Assembly (NCBI RefSeq): GCF_019801175.1
Contig: NZ_JAHVJR010000002.1
Location: 535,436-599,435, forward strand
Source: Vannielia litorea
GTDB lineage: Bacteria; Pseudomonadota; Alphaproteobacteria; Rhodobacterales; Rhodobacteraceae
DNA: 64,000 nucleotides
Reading direction: 5' to 3'
Shown piece by piece: positions 32,265-40,194 of this stretch. Each line of letters opens with the position of its first letter. Position 1 is the stretch's first letter. A model generated the notes under the pieces. The model was not told where the DNA came from, made no database searches, and saw nothing but the letters and a program-made list of their open reading frames with translations. The translations under genes were made by a program, and so were the position numbers.

Positions 32265-33329
32265 CTAGTCGAACGTCCCCGAGACCTTGCCGAGCAGCAT
32301 GAAGGCTCGGGCGGTTCGGGTCTCGCTGACAGCGATGATCTCGGTGTCGGAGGCGGTTTCGGAGAAGGCGGCGAAGGTCTGGTCGAACTTGCGCAGGAAA
32401 TGGTGGACCGCGTCGCGGAAGATCGGATCGGCGCGCATGCGGCCGGAGGTGAGGGCGAGGCAGGAGCGGTCGCGGACGCCGTCCATCCCGGCGATCTCCT
32501 CGCCGCGGCGGCCCTGCCCGAATTTGCGCCACACCGCCGGGCGGGCGGGTGCGGGCGACAGGTCATCCATGTAGATCCCATCTTCGGAGAGCAGGGTGAG
32601 CACATCCTGCGCCGAATGCACGAGGCCCGAGATCGTTGGGTCACGCAGCGCCTTGCGGAGGGCCGCGAAGCCGGCCTTGTCCTTCTCGTTCTCGGGGAAG
32701 TTGAGCGCGCGGGTGAACTCCTCGACCGAGATCGGCGCGGCGCCGGTGACGGCCGGGGTGCCGAGGTCGAAGGCGGGCTGGGCCTCTGCCTCGGGGACGG
32801 GCTCGGGGCGCGAGAGGGCGGGTTTGCCCGGCAGCGGCACCTCGGCGGCGAGCCCGGCGCGGGATGCGATGCGCGAGAGCGCGGCCTCGGCGTTGCGCTG
32901 GGCCGTCACCAGCTCTTCGAGCTTGCGCTCGACGGCACTGGCACGCGGGTCAGTCCGCTCGCCCGAGGCGCTGCTGACGTAGCTGGAGCGCAGAGCATCC
33001 ACCGCCGCTGTCAGCCGGGCGCTTTCTTCGCGCATGATCTTGCTGCTCTTGGCCGCCGAGACGCCGATCCAGATCAGCGCCACGGGCATGAAGATGGCAA
33101 AGAGGGTCATCACGAAGATGATCGGGTCGAAGCCTTCGTCGCCGCCCGGCACCAGCAGGAAGAAGCTGCCGACCAGCAGGCCCCAGAGCAGGGTCAGGCC
33201 GATGCCGATAAACTCGGCGGAGCCGAAGCCGCGCGCGGGCTCGGAGGCGGCGCCCTGGGCGCTGCGCATGGGGGCGGGTTCGAGCCGCACAGGCTGCTGC
33301 GTCATGCTGCTGTTCTCGGCCTCGCTCAC
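32265..33329 (-). CDS. Conserved membrane protein of unknown function
   Basis: A 354-residue product with a short N-terminus, two transmembrane helices (about residues 40-62 and 70-92, in FIGIGLTLLWGLLVGSFFLL and IIFVMTLFAIFMPVALIWIG), then a coiled-coil region (about 95-160) and a C-terminal alpha-helical domain with GGVRDRSCLAL-type and DPIFRDAVHHFLRKFDQTFA segments. I do not recognise a family; I have the impression of similar proteins in Rhodobacterales but could not verify it. The start is uncertain: ATG at 33329 or an ATG eight codons further in. It lies 16 bases after greA on the same strand and is convergent with the DUF481 gene, with a strong terminator between them. Confidence 0.65.
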   Translation of the reverse strand: MSEAENSSMTQQPVRLEPAPMRSAQGAASEPARGFGSAEFIGIGLTLLWGLLVGSFFLLVPGGDEGFDPIIFVMTLFAIFMPVALIWIGVSAAKSSKIMREESARLTAAVDALRSSYVSSASGERTDPRASAVERKLEELVTAQRNAEAALSRIASRAGLAAEVPLPGKPALSRPEPVPEAEAQPAFDLGTPAVTGAAPISVEEFTRALNFPENEKDKAGFAALRKALRDPTISGLVHSAQDVLTLLSEDGIYMDDLSPAPARPAVWRKFGQGRRGEEIAGMDGVRDRSCLALTSGRMRADPIFRDAVHHFLRKFDQTFAAFSETASDTEIIAVSETRTARAFMLLGKVSGTFD

Positions 33330-33345
33330 CCCCCGCAGGCTCCCG

Positions 33346-33816
33346 TCAGACGTATTTGATGCTCAGGACTTCGTAGCTCTTTTCGCCGCCCGGCGTGCGC
33401 ACCTCGACAGAGTCGCCCTCGTCCTTGCCGATCAGGGCGCGGGCGATGGGAGACTTGATGTTGAGCAGGCCGCGCTCGATGTCGGCCTCGTGCTCGCCGA
33501 CGATCTGCCAGCTCTTCTCCTCGTCGGTGTCCTCATCGACCACCGTGACCGTCGCGCCGAACTTGATGGAGCCCGAAAGCTTGGCCGGGTCGATCACCTC
33601 GGCGAGCGAGAGCACGCCCTCGATCTCCTTGATCCGGCCTTCGATGAAGCTCTGCTTCTCCTTGGCGGAGTGATACTCGGCGTTTTCGCTCAGATCGCCA
33701 TGCTCACGGGCCTCGGCGATTGCCTTGATGATCGCCGGCCGCTCAACGCTCTTGAGCTGCTTCAGTTCGGTGTCGAGCGCGGTATGGCCCGCGCGGGTCA
33801 TCGGTATTTTATCCAT
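33346..33816 (-). CDS. greA: Transcription elongation factor GreA
   Basis: Rescues backtracked RNA polymerase by stimulating cleavage of the transcript's 3' end. The 156-residue protein has the two-domain Gre layout: an N-terminal coiled coil (about residues 10-75) with the acidic tip ENAEYHSAKEKQ (the D/E pair that coordinates Mg2+ in the secondary channel), and a C-terminal FKBP-like domain with IVGEHEADIERGLLNIKSPI, ending in GEKSYEVLSIKYV. Length matches GreA. A promoter candidate lies about 40 bases upstream. The unknown membrane protein gene follows it closely. Confidence 0.96.
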   Translation of the reverse strand: MDKIPMTRAGHTALDTELKQLKSVERPAIIKAIAEAREHGDLSENAEYHSAKEKQSFIEGRIKEIEGVLSLAEVIDPAKLSGSIKFGATVTVVDEDTDEEKSWQIVGEHEADIERGLLNIKSPIARALIGKDEGDSVEVRTPGGEKSYEVLSIKYV

Positions 33817-33861
33817 CGCGGTGGTGGAACTTTCACTGGGAGAAAGGGCAACACTCAGGCT

Positions 33862-33890
33862 CTTAACTCAATCAGCGAAGGGAAAGTCAA
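33862..33890 (-). promoter_or_regulatory. Candidate sigma70-type promoter for greA
   Basis: On the minus strand, TTGACT (33890-33885) and GTTAAG (33867-33862) are separated by 17 bases, about 40 bases before the greA start. The -35 match is good, the -10 match moderate. Confidence 0.4.
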
Positions 33891-34003
33891 TAGTCCGGAA
33901 AGGGTTGCAGGGCTAGGGTGGCGGAAAACGGTCGCGGGGCGGAGGTGGTGACACCGGGCGCAATCGCGCGGCGGAACGAGGGGCAGAAACAGGCGGGCAG
34001 TTC

Positions 34004-34990
34004 ATGCGCAACTTCCTGAGATTCGTGGCGATCTACTTTCTGGCGGGCATCGCCTTTGTCGCCCTCGTGCGCGACGATCCGGTGGCGCTGATCGGCGGCC
34101 TCGTGGCCGCTCTTCCGGCGACGGCGATCTATTTCATGCAGAAGGGCTGGTGGCTGATCGCTGGCGTCGTGGCGCTCTTCTTCGTGCTGCCGCGGGGCGA
34201 GGTGATGGCCCGGCTGCCGAGGGCCTTTCTAGTGCTCATGGTCTGCAACCTGTTCTTCCTGACCTTCACCATGGTCAAGACCTCCCTGCCCTATGCCATG
34301 CCGTTCTGGGCCGATCCGCCACTTGCCGCGCTGGACCGGGCGCTGCACCTCGGCGTGGACCCCTACGTGCTGACTCATGCCATCGGCGCGTGGATTCCGC
34401 CCGCTGCTGCGGTGGCGATCTACATGGGAGCGTGGATCGTGCCGGCGATGTACCTGCCGGTGATCCTCGTGCTCTTTGACGGTGACCGCGCCCGGGTGGG
34501 CCGGTTTCTTCTGCTATACGCGGTGGGCTGGGCCCTTCTCGGCTCGGTTCTGGCGCTGGGCGGCCTTTCCGCTGGGCCGATCTACTATGACAGGCTCTTG
34601 GGCGGCGACCGCTTTGCCGGGCTGATCGAGGCGCTCGCGGCCAGCGGTATCTCGGCCAGCATGACCGGGCAGGTGCAGGATTTCCTATGGGGCGTCTATG
34701 CCAGCGGGGCGCAGGGCGTGGGTTCGGGCATTTCGGCTTTTCCCAGTGTGCACGTGGGCATGGCCTGCGTCGTCTCGCTCTACCTCTACGAACGCGCCCG
34801 CTGGCTGGCGCCGCTCTCGGTGGCGATCACCGGGGTCTTCCTGTTTCTGTCGGTGCATTTGGGCTGGCACTATGCGGTGGATGGTTATGCCTCGATTGCC
34901 GTGATCCTCGCCACCTGGGCAGTGGCGCGGCGCAGACAATCAGCGCGGCCTGCCCCGGAATTGGCCGATTTGAGCCCCGAAACCATCTGA
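34004..34990 (+). CDS. PAP2 family phosphatase (paralogue 1)
   Basis: A 328-residue integral membrane protein with about eight hydrophobic helices. Its C-terminal half carries the PAP2 signature: FPSVHVGMACVVSLYLYER (about residues 247-266) and VHLGWHYAVDGYAS (about 284-297), which provide the SxxH and HxxxD catalytic residues of lipid phosphatases or inositol-phosphotransferases. The layout with KTSLPYAMPFWADPPLAALDRAL earlier in the chain is like the PAP2_3 subgroup of bacterial and fungal inositol-phosphoryl-transferases. A related gene follows at once, so this is a tandem duplication. Likely it acts on a phospholipid or polyprenyl phosphate at the outer face of the inner membrane. Confidence 0.82.
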   Translation: MRNFLRFVAIYFLAGIAFVALVRDDPVALIGGLVAALPATAIYFMQKGWWLIAGVVALFFVLPRGEVMARLPRAFLVLMVCNLFFLTFTMVKTSLPYAMPFWADPPLAALDRALHLGVDPYVLTHAIGAWIPPAAAVAIYMGAWIVPAMYLPVILVLFDGDRARVGRFLLLYAVGWALLGSVLALGGLSAGPIYYDRLLGGDRFAGLIEALAASGISASMTGQVQDFLWGVYASGAQGVGSGISAFPSVHVGMACVVSLYLYERARWLAPLSVAITGVFLFLSVHLGWHYAVDGYASIAVILATWAVARRRQSARPAPELADLSPETI

Positions 34991-35061
34991 TTTTGCAGGC
35001 ACCAAGTCTGGAAGGATGACGCCCGGGAACCGGGTGACTGGGGCTATCGAGGGGTTTGGCC

Positions 35062-36102
35062 ATGTTTGGCAACGCGATTGCACATCTGCGCAAGGGGGCC
35101 GACGAGCCCTTTGCCGCGAGCGAGATTTCGTGGTTTCTGCGCTTTGCCTTCATCTACATGATCCTGTCGGGCATCGTCGTCAGCTTCGGGGTGGACCTGC
35201 TCTCTGCAGCGACCCCGGCGGTGGGCGGCGGGCAGAAGTTCTTCTACTTCATCCGCGATGTGCTGCTTGGCATCTTCCCGGTGGTCATTGGCCTCTTTTT
35301 CCTGATCGGTTGGCAGCGCATCCGGTTGCGCGGCGCGGCGCTGCTGAAGGTCTTCATCGCTTGCGTGCTCATGCAGTCGGGCTTCACGATGATGAAGAGC
35401 GCCTTCCCGATGCTGATGCCCTTCTACGCCGATCCTTTCCTTGCCGATCTCGACGAGGCGATCCACGGCGGTGTGCCGTGGGAGTGGACCCATGCGCTGA
35501 TCGGCATGGGCGAGGGTCAGAAGCTGTTTCTGGCCTACACCAAGATCTGGGGCGTCTGGGCGCTGCTCTTCCCCTTCCTGCTGGTGCTGGTCGACAGTGA
35601 CAAGGCGCGGGTTAAGCGTTTCTTGATCTTGTTTCTCGTGGCATGGGTCTTCATCGGCAACGTGCTGGCGCTCTCCGGCCTCTCGGTTGGTCCGATCTTT
35701 TATGACCGGCTACTCGGCGGCGAGCGGTTTGGCGGGCTGATAACCGTGCTGAACAATGGCGGCATCGAGCACACCACGATCGGGATGACGCAGGATGCCC
35801 TGTGGCAGCTCTACTCCAAGGGCAAGAACTTCATCGGACCGGGCATCTCGGCCTTCCCGAGCGTGCATGTGGCTGTGGCCTCGGTGGCGGCGCTCTACCT
35901 CGCGGAGCGCAGCCGGTGGCTGGCGCTGCCGGGGTTTCTCTACCTCGCGCTGGTAATGTTCCTCTCGGTCTACACCGGCTACCACTACGCGGTAGATGGC
36001 TACGTTTCGATGGCGGTCGTGGGGCTGGTCTGGGCGGTGCTGAAGCGCCGCGCAATGGCGCGCGACGCAGCCCCGGCCGGAGCGATGACCCCGGCCGAGT
36101 AA
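35062..36102 (+). CDS. PAP2 family phosphatase (paralogue 2)
   Basis: A 346-residue paralogue of the gene before it. Shared blocks are MKSAFPMLMPFYADPFLADLDE and the catalytic region SAFPSVHVAVASVAALYLAE with YTGYHYAVDGYVSMAV, plus GPIFYDRLLGGERFGGL, all in the same order. The ATG at 35062 is preferred to a TTG two codons upstream. It is about 70 bases downstream of paralogue 1. The two are similar enough to be recent duplicates, yet surrounding loops have diverged, so different lipid substrates are possible. The gene is convergent with the SDR gene. Confidence 0.82.
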   Translation: MFGNAIAHLRKGADEPFAASEISWFLRFAFIYMILSGIVVSFGVDLLSAATPAVGGGQKFFYFIRDVLLGIFPVVIGLFFLIGWQRIRLRGAALLKVFIACVLMQSGFTMMKSAFPMLMPFYADPFLADLDEAIHGGVPWEWTHALIGMGEGQKLFLAYTKIWGVWALLFPFLLVLVDSDKARVKRFLILFLVAWVFIGNVLALSGLSVGPIFYDRLLGGERFGGLITVLNNGGIEHTTIGMTQDALWQLYSKGKNFIGPGISAFPSVHVAVASVAALYLAERSRWLALPGFLYLALVMFLSVYTGYHYAVDGYVSMAVVGLVWAVLKRRAMARDAAPAGAMTPAE

Positions 36103-36105
36103 GAG

Positions 36106-36133
36106 GCACCCACAGCCGGGCGCCCATGGGTGC
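36106..36133. terminator. Hairpin between convergent PAP2 and SDR genes
   Basis: GCACCCA at 36106-36112 and TGGGTGC at 36127-36133 can form a 7-bp stem around a GC-rich loop of 14 bases. There is no T-tract, so the terminator role is uncertain. Confidence 0.3.
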
Positions 36134-36142
36134 GGCCTGCGT

Positions 36143-36895
36143 TCAGAGCAGCGCGCCACCGGAGGCCTCGATCCGCTGGCCGGTGATCCAGTTGGTCTTG
36201 CCAGCGAGCAGGGCAGCCACCGCGCCGCCGATGTCATCGGGCAGACCGGCCCGGCCCATGGCCGAAATCTCCGCCATCCGCGCGTTCATCTCCGGGTCGT
36301 CCCGCACGATGCCACCGCCGAAGTCGGTTTCGATTGCGCCAGGGGCTAGCGTGTTGACGGCGATGCCGCGCGGGCCGAACTCGCGGGCCATGTAGTGGGT
36401 CATCACCTCCACCGCGCCCTTGGCCGTCGCATAGGCGGCAAAGCCCGGGTAGCTGAACCGGGTGAGGCCGGAGGAGACGTTGAGCACCTGCCCACCATCG
36501 GCGAGCAGCGGCAGCAGCGCTTGGGTTAAGAAGAATGGACCTTTGACGTGGACCTGCATCATGGCGTCGAAATCGGCCTCCGAGGTTTGCTCGAAGGTCG
36601 CGTGGGCGCCATAGCCTGCGTTGTTGACCAGTGCGTGCAGGTGCTCTCCGCCCAATTCGGCGAGGGTTTCCGGCAGGGTGGCAGCGAAGTCGCCAAAGCT
36701 GGCGGTGTCTTCCGTATCCAGCTTGAGCGCGGCGGCCTGCACCCCCGCGGCGCTGGCCTCGGCCAGTGCTTCTTCGGCGGCCTCGGCGTTGGAATGGTAA
36801 GTGATGATGGGAGAGACCCCGGCGCGGGCGAGGTTGGTGGCCATGGCGCGGCCAAGGCCCCGGCTGCCGCCGGTGATGAGAGCGATGCGGGTCAT
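36143..36895 (-). CDS. SDR family oxidoreductase
   Basis: A short-chain dehydrogenase/reductase of 250 residues. It has the NAD(P)-binding GGSRGLGRAMATNLA (about residues 8-22), the NNAGYGAH motif (about 91-98), the catalytic Ser in LNVSSGLTRFSYP and the YxxxK pair in AYATAKGAVEVM (about 154-165). Family homologues act on a wide range of ketones and alcohols; this subtype resembles 3-oxoacyl-ACP reductase-like proteins. It is divergent from the AraC gene with about 150 bases between their starts, which suggests that the AraC protein controls it. The substrate is unknown. Confidence 0.92.
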   Translation of the reverse strand: MTRIALITGGSRGLGRAMATNLARAGVSPIITYHSNAEAAEEALAEASAAGVQAAALKLDTEDTASFGDFAATLPETLAELGGEHLHALVNNAGYGAHATFEQTSEADFDAMMQVHVKGPFFLTQALLPLLADGGQVLNVSSGLTRFSYPGFAAYATAKGAVEVMTHYMAREFGPRGIAVNTLAPGAIETDFGGGIVRDDPEMNARMAEISAMGRAGLPDDIGGAVAALLAGKTNWITGQRIEASGGALL

Positions 36896-37044
36896 GTGGG
36901 AACTCCTTGTTTGATCCGATAGGCGTTGATCTGGGCCACGTCGGGTCGGGTGGCCTGCCGCATTCGCCGCCGGACTTGCCTATTCCTCCGCAACCCGCGC
37001 ACGGCCTCTTTTGACTTGGCCGCCCATCGGCGCATCTTCGGGTC

Positions 37045-37929
37045 ATGGAGATGCCGATGATCGACCGTGCGCTGATTGCCGAACTGCGTGACCATGCCGA
37101 CCGCGAGAACACAGGCCGGGAACTGGCCGCCACCCCGGTGGAAGGCCTGAGCGTGATGCGCCGACGGGTGGCCACCCCAGTGGAGCCGGTAGTGTACGAG
37201 CCGGTGCTCTGCCTCGTGATGGAGGGGGTGAAGGAGGTCTGGCATGGCGATCGGCCACTGCGGTTTGCCGCCGGGCAAAGCTCTGTCATCAGCTTTCACC
37301 TGCCCACGCAGGCGCGGATTCTGGAAGCGCCCTACACCTCTCTGGGCCTGCGGATCGATCCGCCGCTGCTGCACGAGATCGCCGCAGAGATCGACGGGGC
37401 GGACGAGGGCGCTGTGGGGCCCGTGATCAGCACCGGCGAGGCGGATGAGGCGGTGCTCGGCGCGATGTCCCGGCTTTTCCGGCTGAAAAACACGCCGGCC
37501 GCCATTCCGCAGCTCGCTCCGCTGATCAAGCGGGAGCTGCATTACTGGTTGCTGAACTCCTGCCACGGCCCGGCGCTGCGTGAGCTGGCCCGGCCTGCCT
37601 CTCATGCTGCCCGCATCGCCCGCGCCACGGCGGAGATCCGGCGCACCTATGATGCCCAGCTCAGGGTGCCCGAGCTGGCACGGGGCGCAGGCATGTCGGA
37701 GACCACTTTCCATGCGCAGTTCAAGGCGCTGACCGGCACCACCCCGCTGCAATTTCAGAAAAAGATGCGCCTGATGGAGGCGCGGCGGCTGATCGAGGCC
37801 GGGGGGCAGGGTGTGAGCCAGGCTGCCTTTGCGGTGGGCTACGAGAGCCCCACCCAGTTCAGCCGCGAGTTCAGCCGGATGTTCGGCTGCGCGCCGAGCC
37901 GGCTCAAGCCCGAGGCGGCAAGCGCCTGA
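37045..37929 (+). CDS. AraC family transcriptional regulator
   Basis: A 294-residue regulator. The N-terminal half is an AraC_N-type cupin domain (about residues 20-170; YEPVLCLVMEGVKEVWHGDR and FAAGQSSVISFHLP). The C-terminal DNA-binding domain carries the two helix-turn-helices: VPELARGAGMSETTFHAQFK and VSQAAFAVGYESPTQFSREFSRMFGCAP (about 205-290). The divergent SDR gene is the likely target. Several in-frame ATGs occur in the first five codons; the first, at 37045, was kept. No operator motif was identified in the short intergenic gap. Confidence 0.92.
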   Translation: MEMPMIDRALIAELRDHADRENTGRELAATPVEGLSVMRRRVATPVEPVVYEPVLCLVMEGVKEVWHGDRPLRFAAGQSSVISFHLPTQARILEAPYTSLGLRIDPPLLHEIAAEIDGADEGAVGPVISTGEADEAVLGAMSRLFRLKNTPAAIPQLAPLIKRELHYWLLNSCHGPALRELARPASHAARIARATAEIRRTYDAQLRVPELARGAGMSETTFHAQFKALTGTTPLQFQKKMRLMEARRLIEAGGQGVSQAAFAVGYESPTQFSREFSRMFGCAPSRLKPEAASA

Positions 37930-38011
37930 GGGATTTCCTGTCTTGACCGGGCCGGGTGCGCCTGCCAGCCTCCGCCGCGTTGAAACAAGTCATTAGACCG
38001 GAGACATTGCC

Positions 38012-39061
38012 ATGACGCGCGCCCTCCAGCGGATTGCCGCTGCCGTTGCCCTTTCTGCCAGCCTCGCCCTGCCCGCCGCGGCCAACCTGCCCTCAGGCGG
38101 GCTTGGCGGCTTCAGCCTCAGCCCCGATGGTGCCACCCTGCTGGCGGGCGGAGACAACCGTGTGATCTACGTGATCGACGCTTCCACCTTCGAGGTGAAG
38201 GACCGGATCTGGAGCCCGGCGATGCCTGTGTGGATGGATCACTCCGCCGATGGCAGCCTCGTCTACGTGCTCGACAGCGATGACATGCTGACCGCCTATG
38301 CCGCCGCCGATATGAGCAAGAAGTGGGAGATCCAGCGCGTGCGTGACATGGCCTTCCGGCCCGAGGCGCAGCGGATCGTGATCTGGAAGGGCAGCTCCGG
38401 CGGCAGCGAGATTGCGGTGATCGACGCGGCGACCGGCGCACAGACCAAGACGGTGAGCACGCCCGAGGGCTTCCCGATCGACAGCGCGGGGCTGAGCGAT
38501 GACGGCACGATGCTCTACGCGATCACCCGGCAGGAGAAGACCGAAGACGAGACCAAGGAGCAGCCTTCCAACGACCTGAAGGGGCTCGACAAGGAGATCT
38601 TCCGAAAGAAGCACGATGCCTACGCCGCGAAGCTGCTGAAGATCGACCTCGAGGCCGGCACATTCGATTCCACGACGAGCTGGTACAGCGCCTCGAACTT
38701 CGATGACATCCGGGGCGTGGGCGATCAGGTGTTTTACCTCAAGCCGGGCAGCGACCCGATGGTGACGGATGCCGCGGGCGAGGTGACCATGCTCGACCTG
38801 CAACGCACCAATGCCGATTACGCCGAAATCAGCCCCGACGGCTCCGAGATCGTGGCGGGTGACGGCGGCAAGGTGAGCTTCATCCCGGTCGGGGGCGGCG
38901 CGCCGCTCACTTTGGGGGTGGAGGACCTTCCCGGCTGGTTCGAGAAGACCCAAGGGTTCGAATACCTGCCTGACGGCAAGGTGATCGCCGTGACCGATGG
39001 CTGGCGGATCGTGGTGATCGACCGCGCGGCGGGCAGCGCGACGGCCTACCCGGTGTATTGA
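38012..39061 (+). CDS. Secreted beta-propeller protein
   Basis: A 349-residue exported protein with a signal peptide (about residues 1-25, ending LPAAANL). The mature part is a succession of propeller-blade repeats, for example GFSLSPDGATLLAGGDNRVIYVID, DHSADGSLVYVLDSDDMLTA and GLSDDGTMLYAITRQEK, with the SPDG/SADG/SDDG turns typical of YncE-like or quinoprotein-amine-dehydrogenase-like propellers. It contains a lysine-rich helical insert (about residues 185-210, QPSNDLKGLDKEIFRKKHDA). No catalytic residues are recognised. It may bind a ligand or partner in the periplasm. It precedes secE with a 147-base gap. Confidence 0.72.
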   Translation: MTRALQRIAAAVALSASLALPAAANLPSGGLGGFSLSPDGATLLAGGDNRVIYVIDASTFEVKDRIWSPAMPVWMDHSADGSLVYVLDSDDMLTAYAAADMSKKWEIQRVRDMAFRPEAQRIVIWKGSSGGSEIAVIDAATGAQTKTVSTPEGFPIDSAGLSDDGTMLYAITRQEKTEDETKEQPSNDLKGLDKEIFRKKHDAYAAKLLKIDLEAGTFDSTTSWYSASNFDDIRGVGDQVFYLKPGSDPMVTDAAGEVTMLDLQRTNADYAEISPDGSEIVAGDGGKVSFIPVGGGAPLTLGVEDLPGWFEKTQGFEYLPDGKVIAVTDGWRIVVIDRAAGSATAYPVY

Positions 39062-39087
39062 GCGGGGCAGTTCGGGGTCAGTGAGCG

Positions 39088-39108
39088 GGGTGGGCAGTTT
39101 GCCCACCC
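39088..39108. repeat. Short palindromic repeat upstream of secE
   Basis: GGGTGGGC (39088-39095) and GCCCACCC (39101-39108) form a perfect 8-bp stem around AGTTT. The same type of element, with similar stem and following CT(A/C)CGG, occurs at 39418-39440, 40133-40151 and 63836-63858. No T-tract follows. Confidence 0.6.
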
Positions 39109-39208
39109 TCCGAGCCGGTGATGCCCCGAGCGGCACTGCCGGCCTTGAAATCGCCACGTGAAGCCCGTAAGTGGCCCCGAACGAACACCCGAGGAAAGAG
39201 CACCCATC

Positions 39209-39406
39209 ATGGCCCGCGCCAATCCGCTTCAGTTCATCCAGCAGGTCCGCACCGAGGTGGGCAAGGTCGTCTGGCCGACCCGCCGCGAGGTGGTGCTGAC
39301 GACCGTCATGGTCTTCATCATGGCGATCCTCACGGGCGTCTTCTTCTTCCTCGTCGACTGGCTGATCCGCACCGGCTTGACCCAGATCCTCGGCCTGTTC
39401 GGCTGA
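39209..39406 (+). CDS. secE: Preprotein translocase subunit SecE
   Basis: The 65-residue single-span form of SecE typical of alphaproteobacteria; part of the SecYEG channel in the inner membrane. It has the conserved amphipathic stretch QQVRTEVGKVVWPTRREVVL (about residues 11-30) that binds SecY and one transmembrane helix (about 32-58). The ATG at 39209 follows a GAGGAAAGAG ribosome-binding site. In many bacteria a tRNA-Trp gene precedes secE; none is seen here. nusG follows after about 180 bases. Confidence 0.95.
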   Translation: MARANPLQFIQQVRTEVGKVVWPTRREVVLTTVMVFIMAILTGVFFFLVDWLIRTGLTQILGLFG

Positions 39407-39417
39407 GGCCGGAGGGC

Positions 39418-39440
39418 GGGTGCGCCATCAATGCGCACCC
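39418..39440. repeat. Short palindromic repeat between secE and nusG
   Basis: GGGTGCGC (39418-39425), loop CATCAAT and GCGCACCC (39433-39440) form a perfect 8-bp hairpin directly after the secE stop. The tail CTACGG matches other copies. It is probably a repeated element with an RNA or DNA-structural role rather than an intrinsic terminator. Confidence 0.6.
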
Positions 39441-39447
39441 TACGGAC

Positions 39448-39476
39448 TTGAAATCGGAAGGCGGGGAGAGTATCCC
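39448..39476 (+). promoter_or_regulatory. Candidate promoter for nusG
   Basis: TTGAAA (39448-39453) and TATCCC (39471-39476) are separated by 17 bases. A terminator-like hairpin follows about 20 bases downstream, so transcription from here may be attenuated. Confidence 0.4.
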
Positions 39477-39497
39477 GCCAGCAATCCCCGAAAACAT

Positions 39498-39530
39498 GGC
39501 GCGCCCGAATCGACGGCGCGCCCGTTTTTT
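39498..39530 (+). terminator. Intrinsic terminator or attenuator upstream of nusG
   Basis: The self-complementary GGCGCGCC occurs twice (39498-39505 and 39515-39522), forming an 8-bp stem with a 9-base loop, followed by CG and six T residues (39525-39530). It lies about 55 bases before the nusG start and about 90 bases after secE. Confidence 0.7.
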
Positions 39531-39585
39531 ATCGGGGAGTCGGATTGACGCGCCCCGAGGGGGGCCAGAGACAAGCAGGTTTGAC

Positions 39586-40119
39586 ATGGCAAAGCGGTGG
39601 TATTCGGTGGCGGTTCTCTCGAACTTCGAGAAGAAGGTGGCCGAGCAGATCCGGACGGATGCGGAGGCTGCCGGCCTCACCGAGGAGATCGAAGAGGTTC
39701 TGGTGCCGACCGAAGAGGTCATCGAGGTGCGCCGGGGCAAGAAGGTGACCGCTGAGCGGCGCTTCATGCCGGGCTACGTGCTGGTTCGGATGGACATGAG
39801 CGATGCGGGCTATCACCTGATCACCTCGATCAACCGCGTCACCGGCTTCTTGGGGCCGCAGGGCCGCCCGATGCCGATGCGCGATGCCGAGGTTCAGGCG
39901 ATCCTTGGCCGGGTCGAAGAGGGCGAGGCCGCGCCGCGCAGCCTGATCACCTTCGAGGTCGGCGAGAATGTGAACGTGACCGACGGGCCTTTCGAGGGCT
40001 TCAGCGGCAACGTGGAGGAGGTCGACGACGAGGGCCAGCGCCTGAAGGTCACGGTGTCGATCTTTGGCCGTGCCACTCCGGTCGAACTGGAGTTCACGCA
40101 GGTCTCCAAGCAGGTGTGA
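39586..40119 (+). CDS. nusG: Transcription termination/antitermination factor NusG
   Basis: A 177-residue elongation factor that binds the RNA polymerase clamp and couples it to Rho or to ribosomes. It has the N-terminal NGN domain (KRWYSVAVLSNFEKKVAEQI, about residues 3-22; RRFMPGYVLVRMDM, about 60-73) and the C-terminal KOW domain (GENVNVTDGPFEGFSGNVEEVDD, about 124-146). The ATG at 39586 was chosen from family homology (MAKRWYSV). The frame continues far upstream but without homology. Followed by a palindromic repeat and a good terminator. Confidence 0.97.
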   Translation: MAKRWYSVAVLSNFEKKVAEQIRTDAEAAGLTEEIEEVLVPTEEVIEVRRGKKVTAERRFMPGYVLVRMDMSDAGYHLITSINRVTGFLGPQGRPMPMRDAEVQAILGRVEEGEAAPRSLITFEVGENVNVTDGPFEGFSGNVEEVDDEGQRLKVTVSIFGRATPVELEFTQVSKQV

Positions 40120-40132
40120 CGCGAAACATGTC

Positions 40133-40151
40133 GGTGGGCTGATTGCCCACC
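40133..40151. repeat. Short palindromic repeat after nusG
   Basis: GGTGGGC (40133-40139), loop TGATT and GCCCACC (40145-40151), followed by CTGCGG. It is a member of the same repeat family as 39088-39108. Confidence 0.55.
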
Positions 40152-40157
40152 CTGCGG

Positions 40158-40183
40158 GGCCGCTCCGGTTGGGGCGGCCTTTT
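40158..40183. terminator. Intrinsic terminator between convergent nusG and SUKH-type gene
   Basis: GGCCGCTCC (40158-40166) pairs with GGGGCGGCC (40171-40179), with one G-T pair, around a GGTT loop, followed by TTTT (40180-40183). It lies 38 bases after the nusG stop and 12 bases before the end of the convergent gene. Confidence 0.8.
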
Positions 40184-40194
40184 GCGTTGAGGGC

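Noticed and set aside
39062..39208. Expected tRNA-Trp gene upstream of secE
   Set aside because: Searched by eye for a CCA anticodon loop, T-loop and acceptor stem; none is present.
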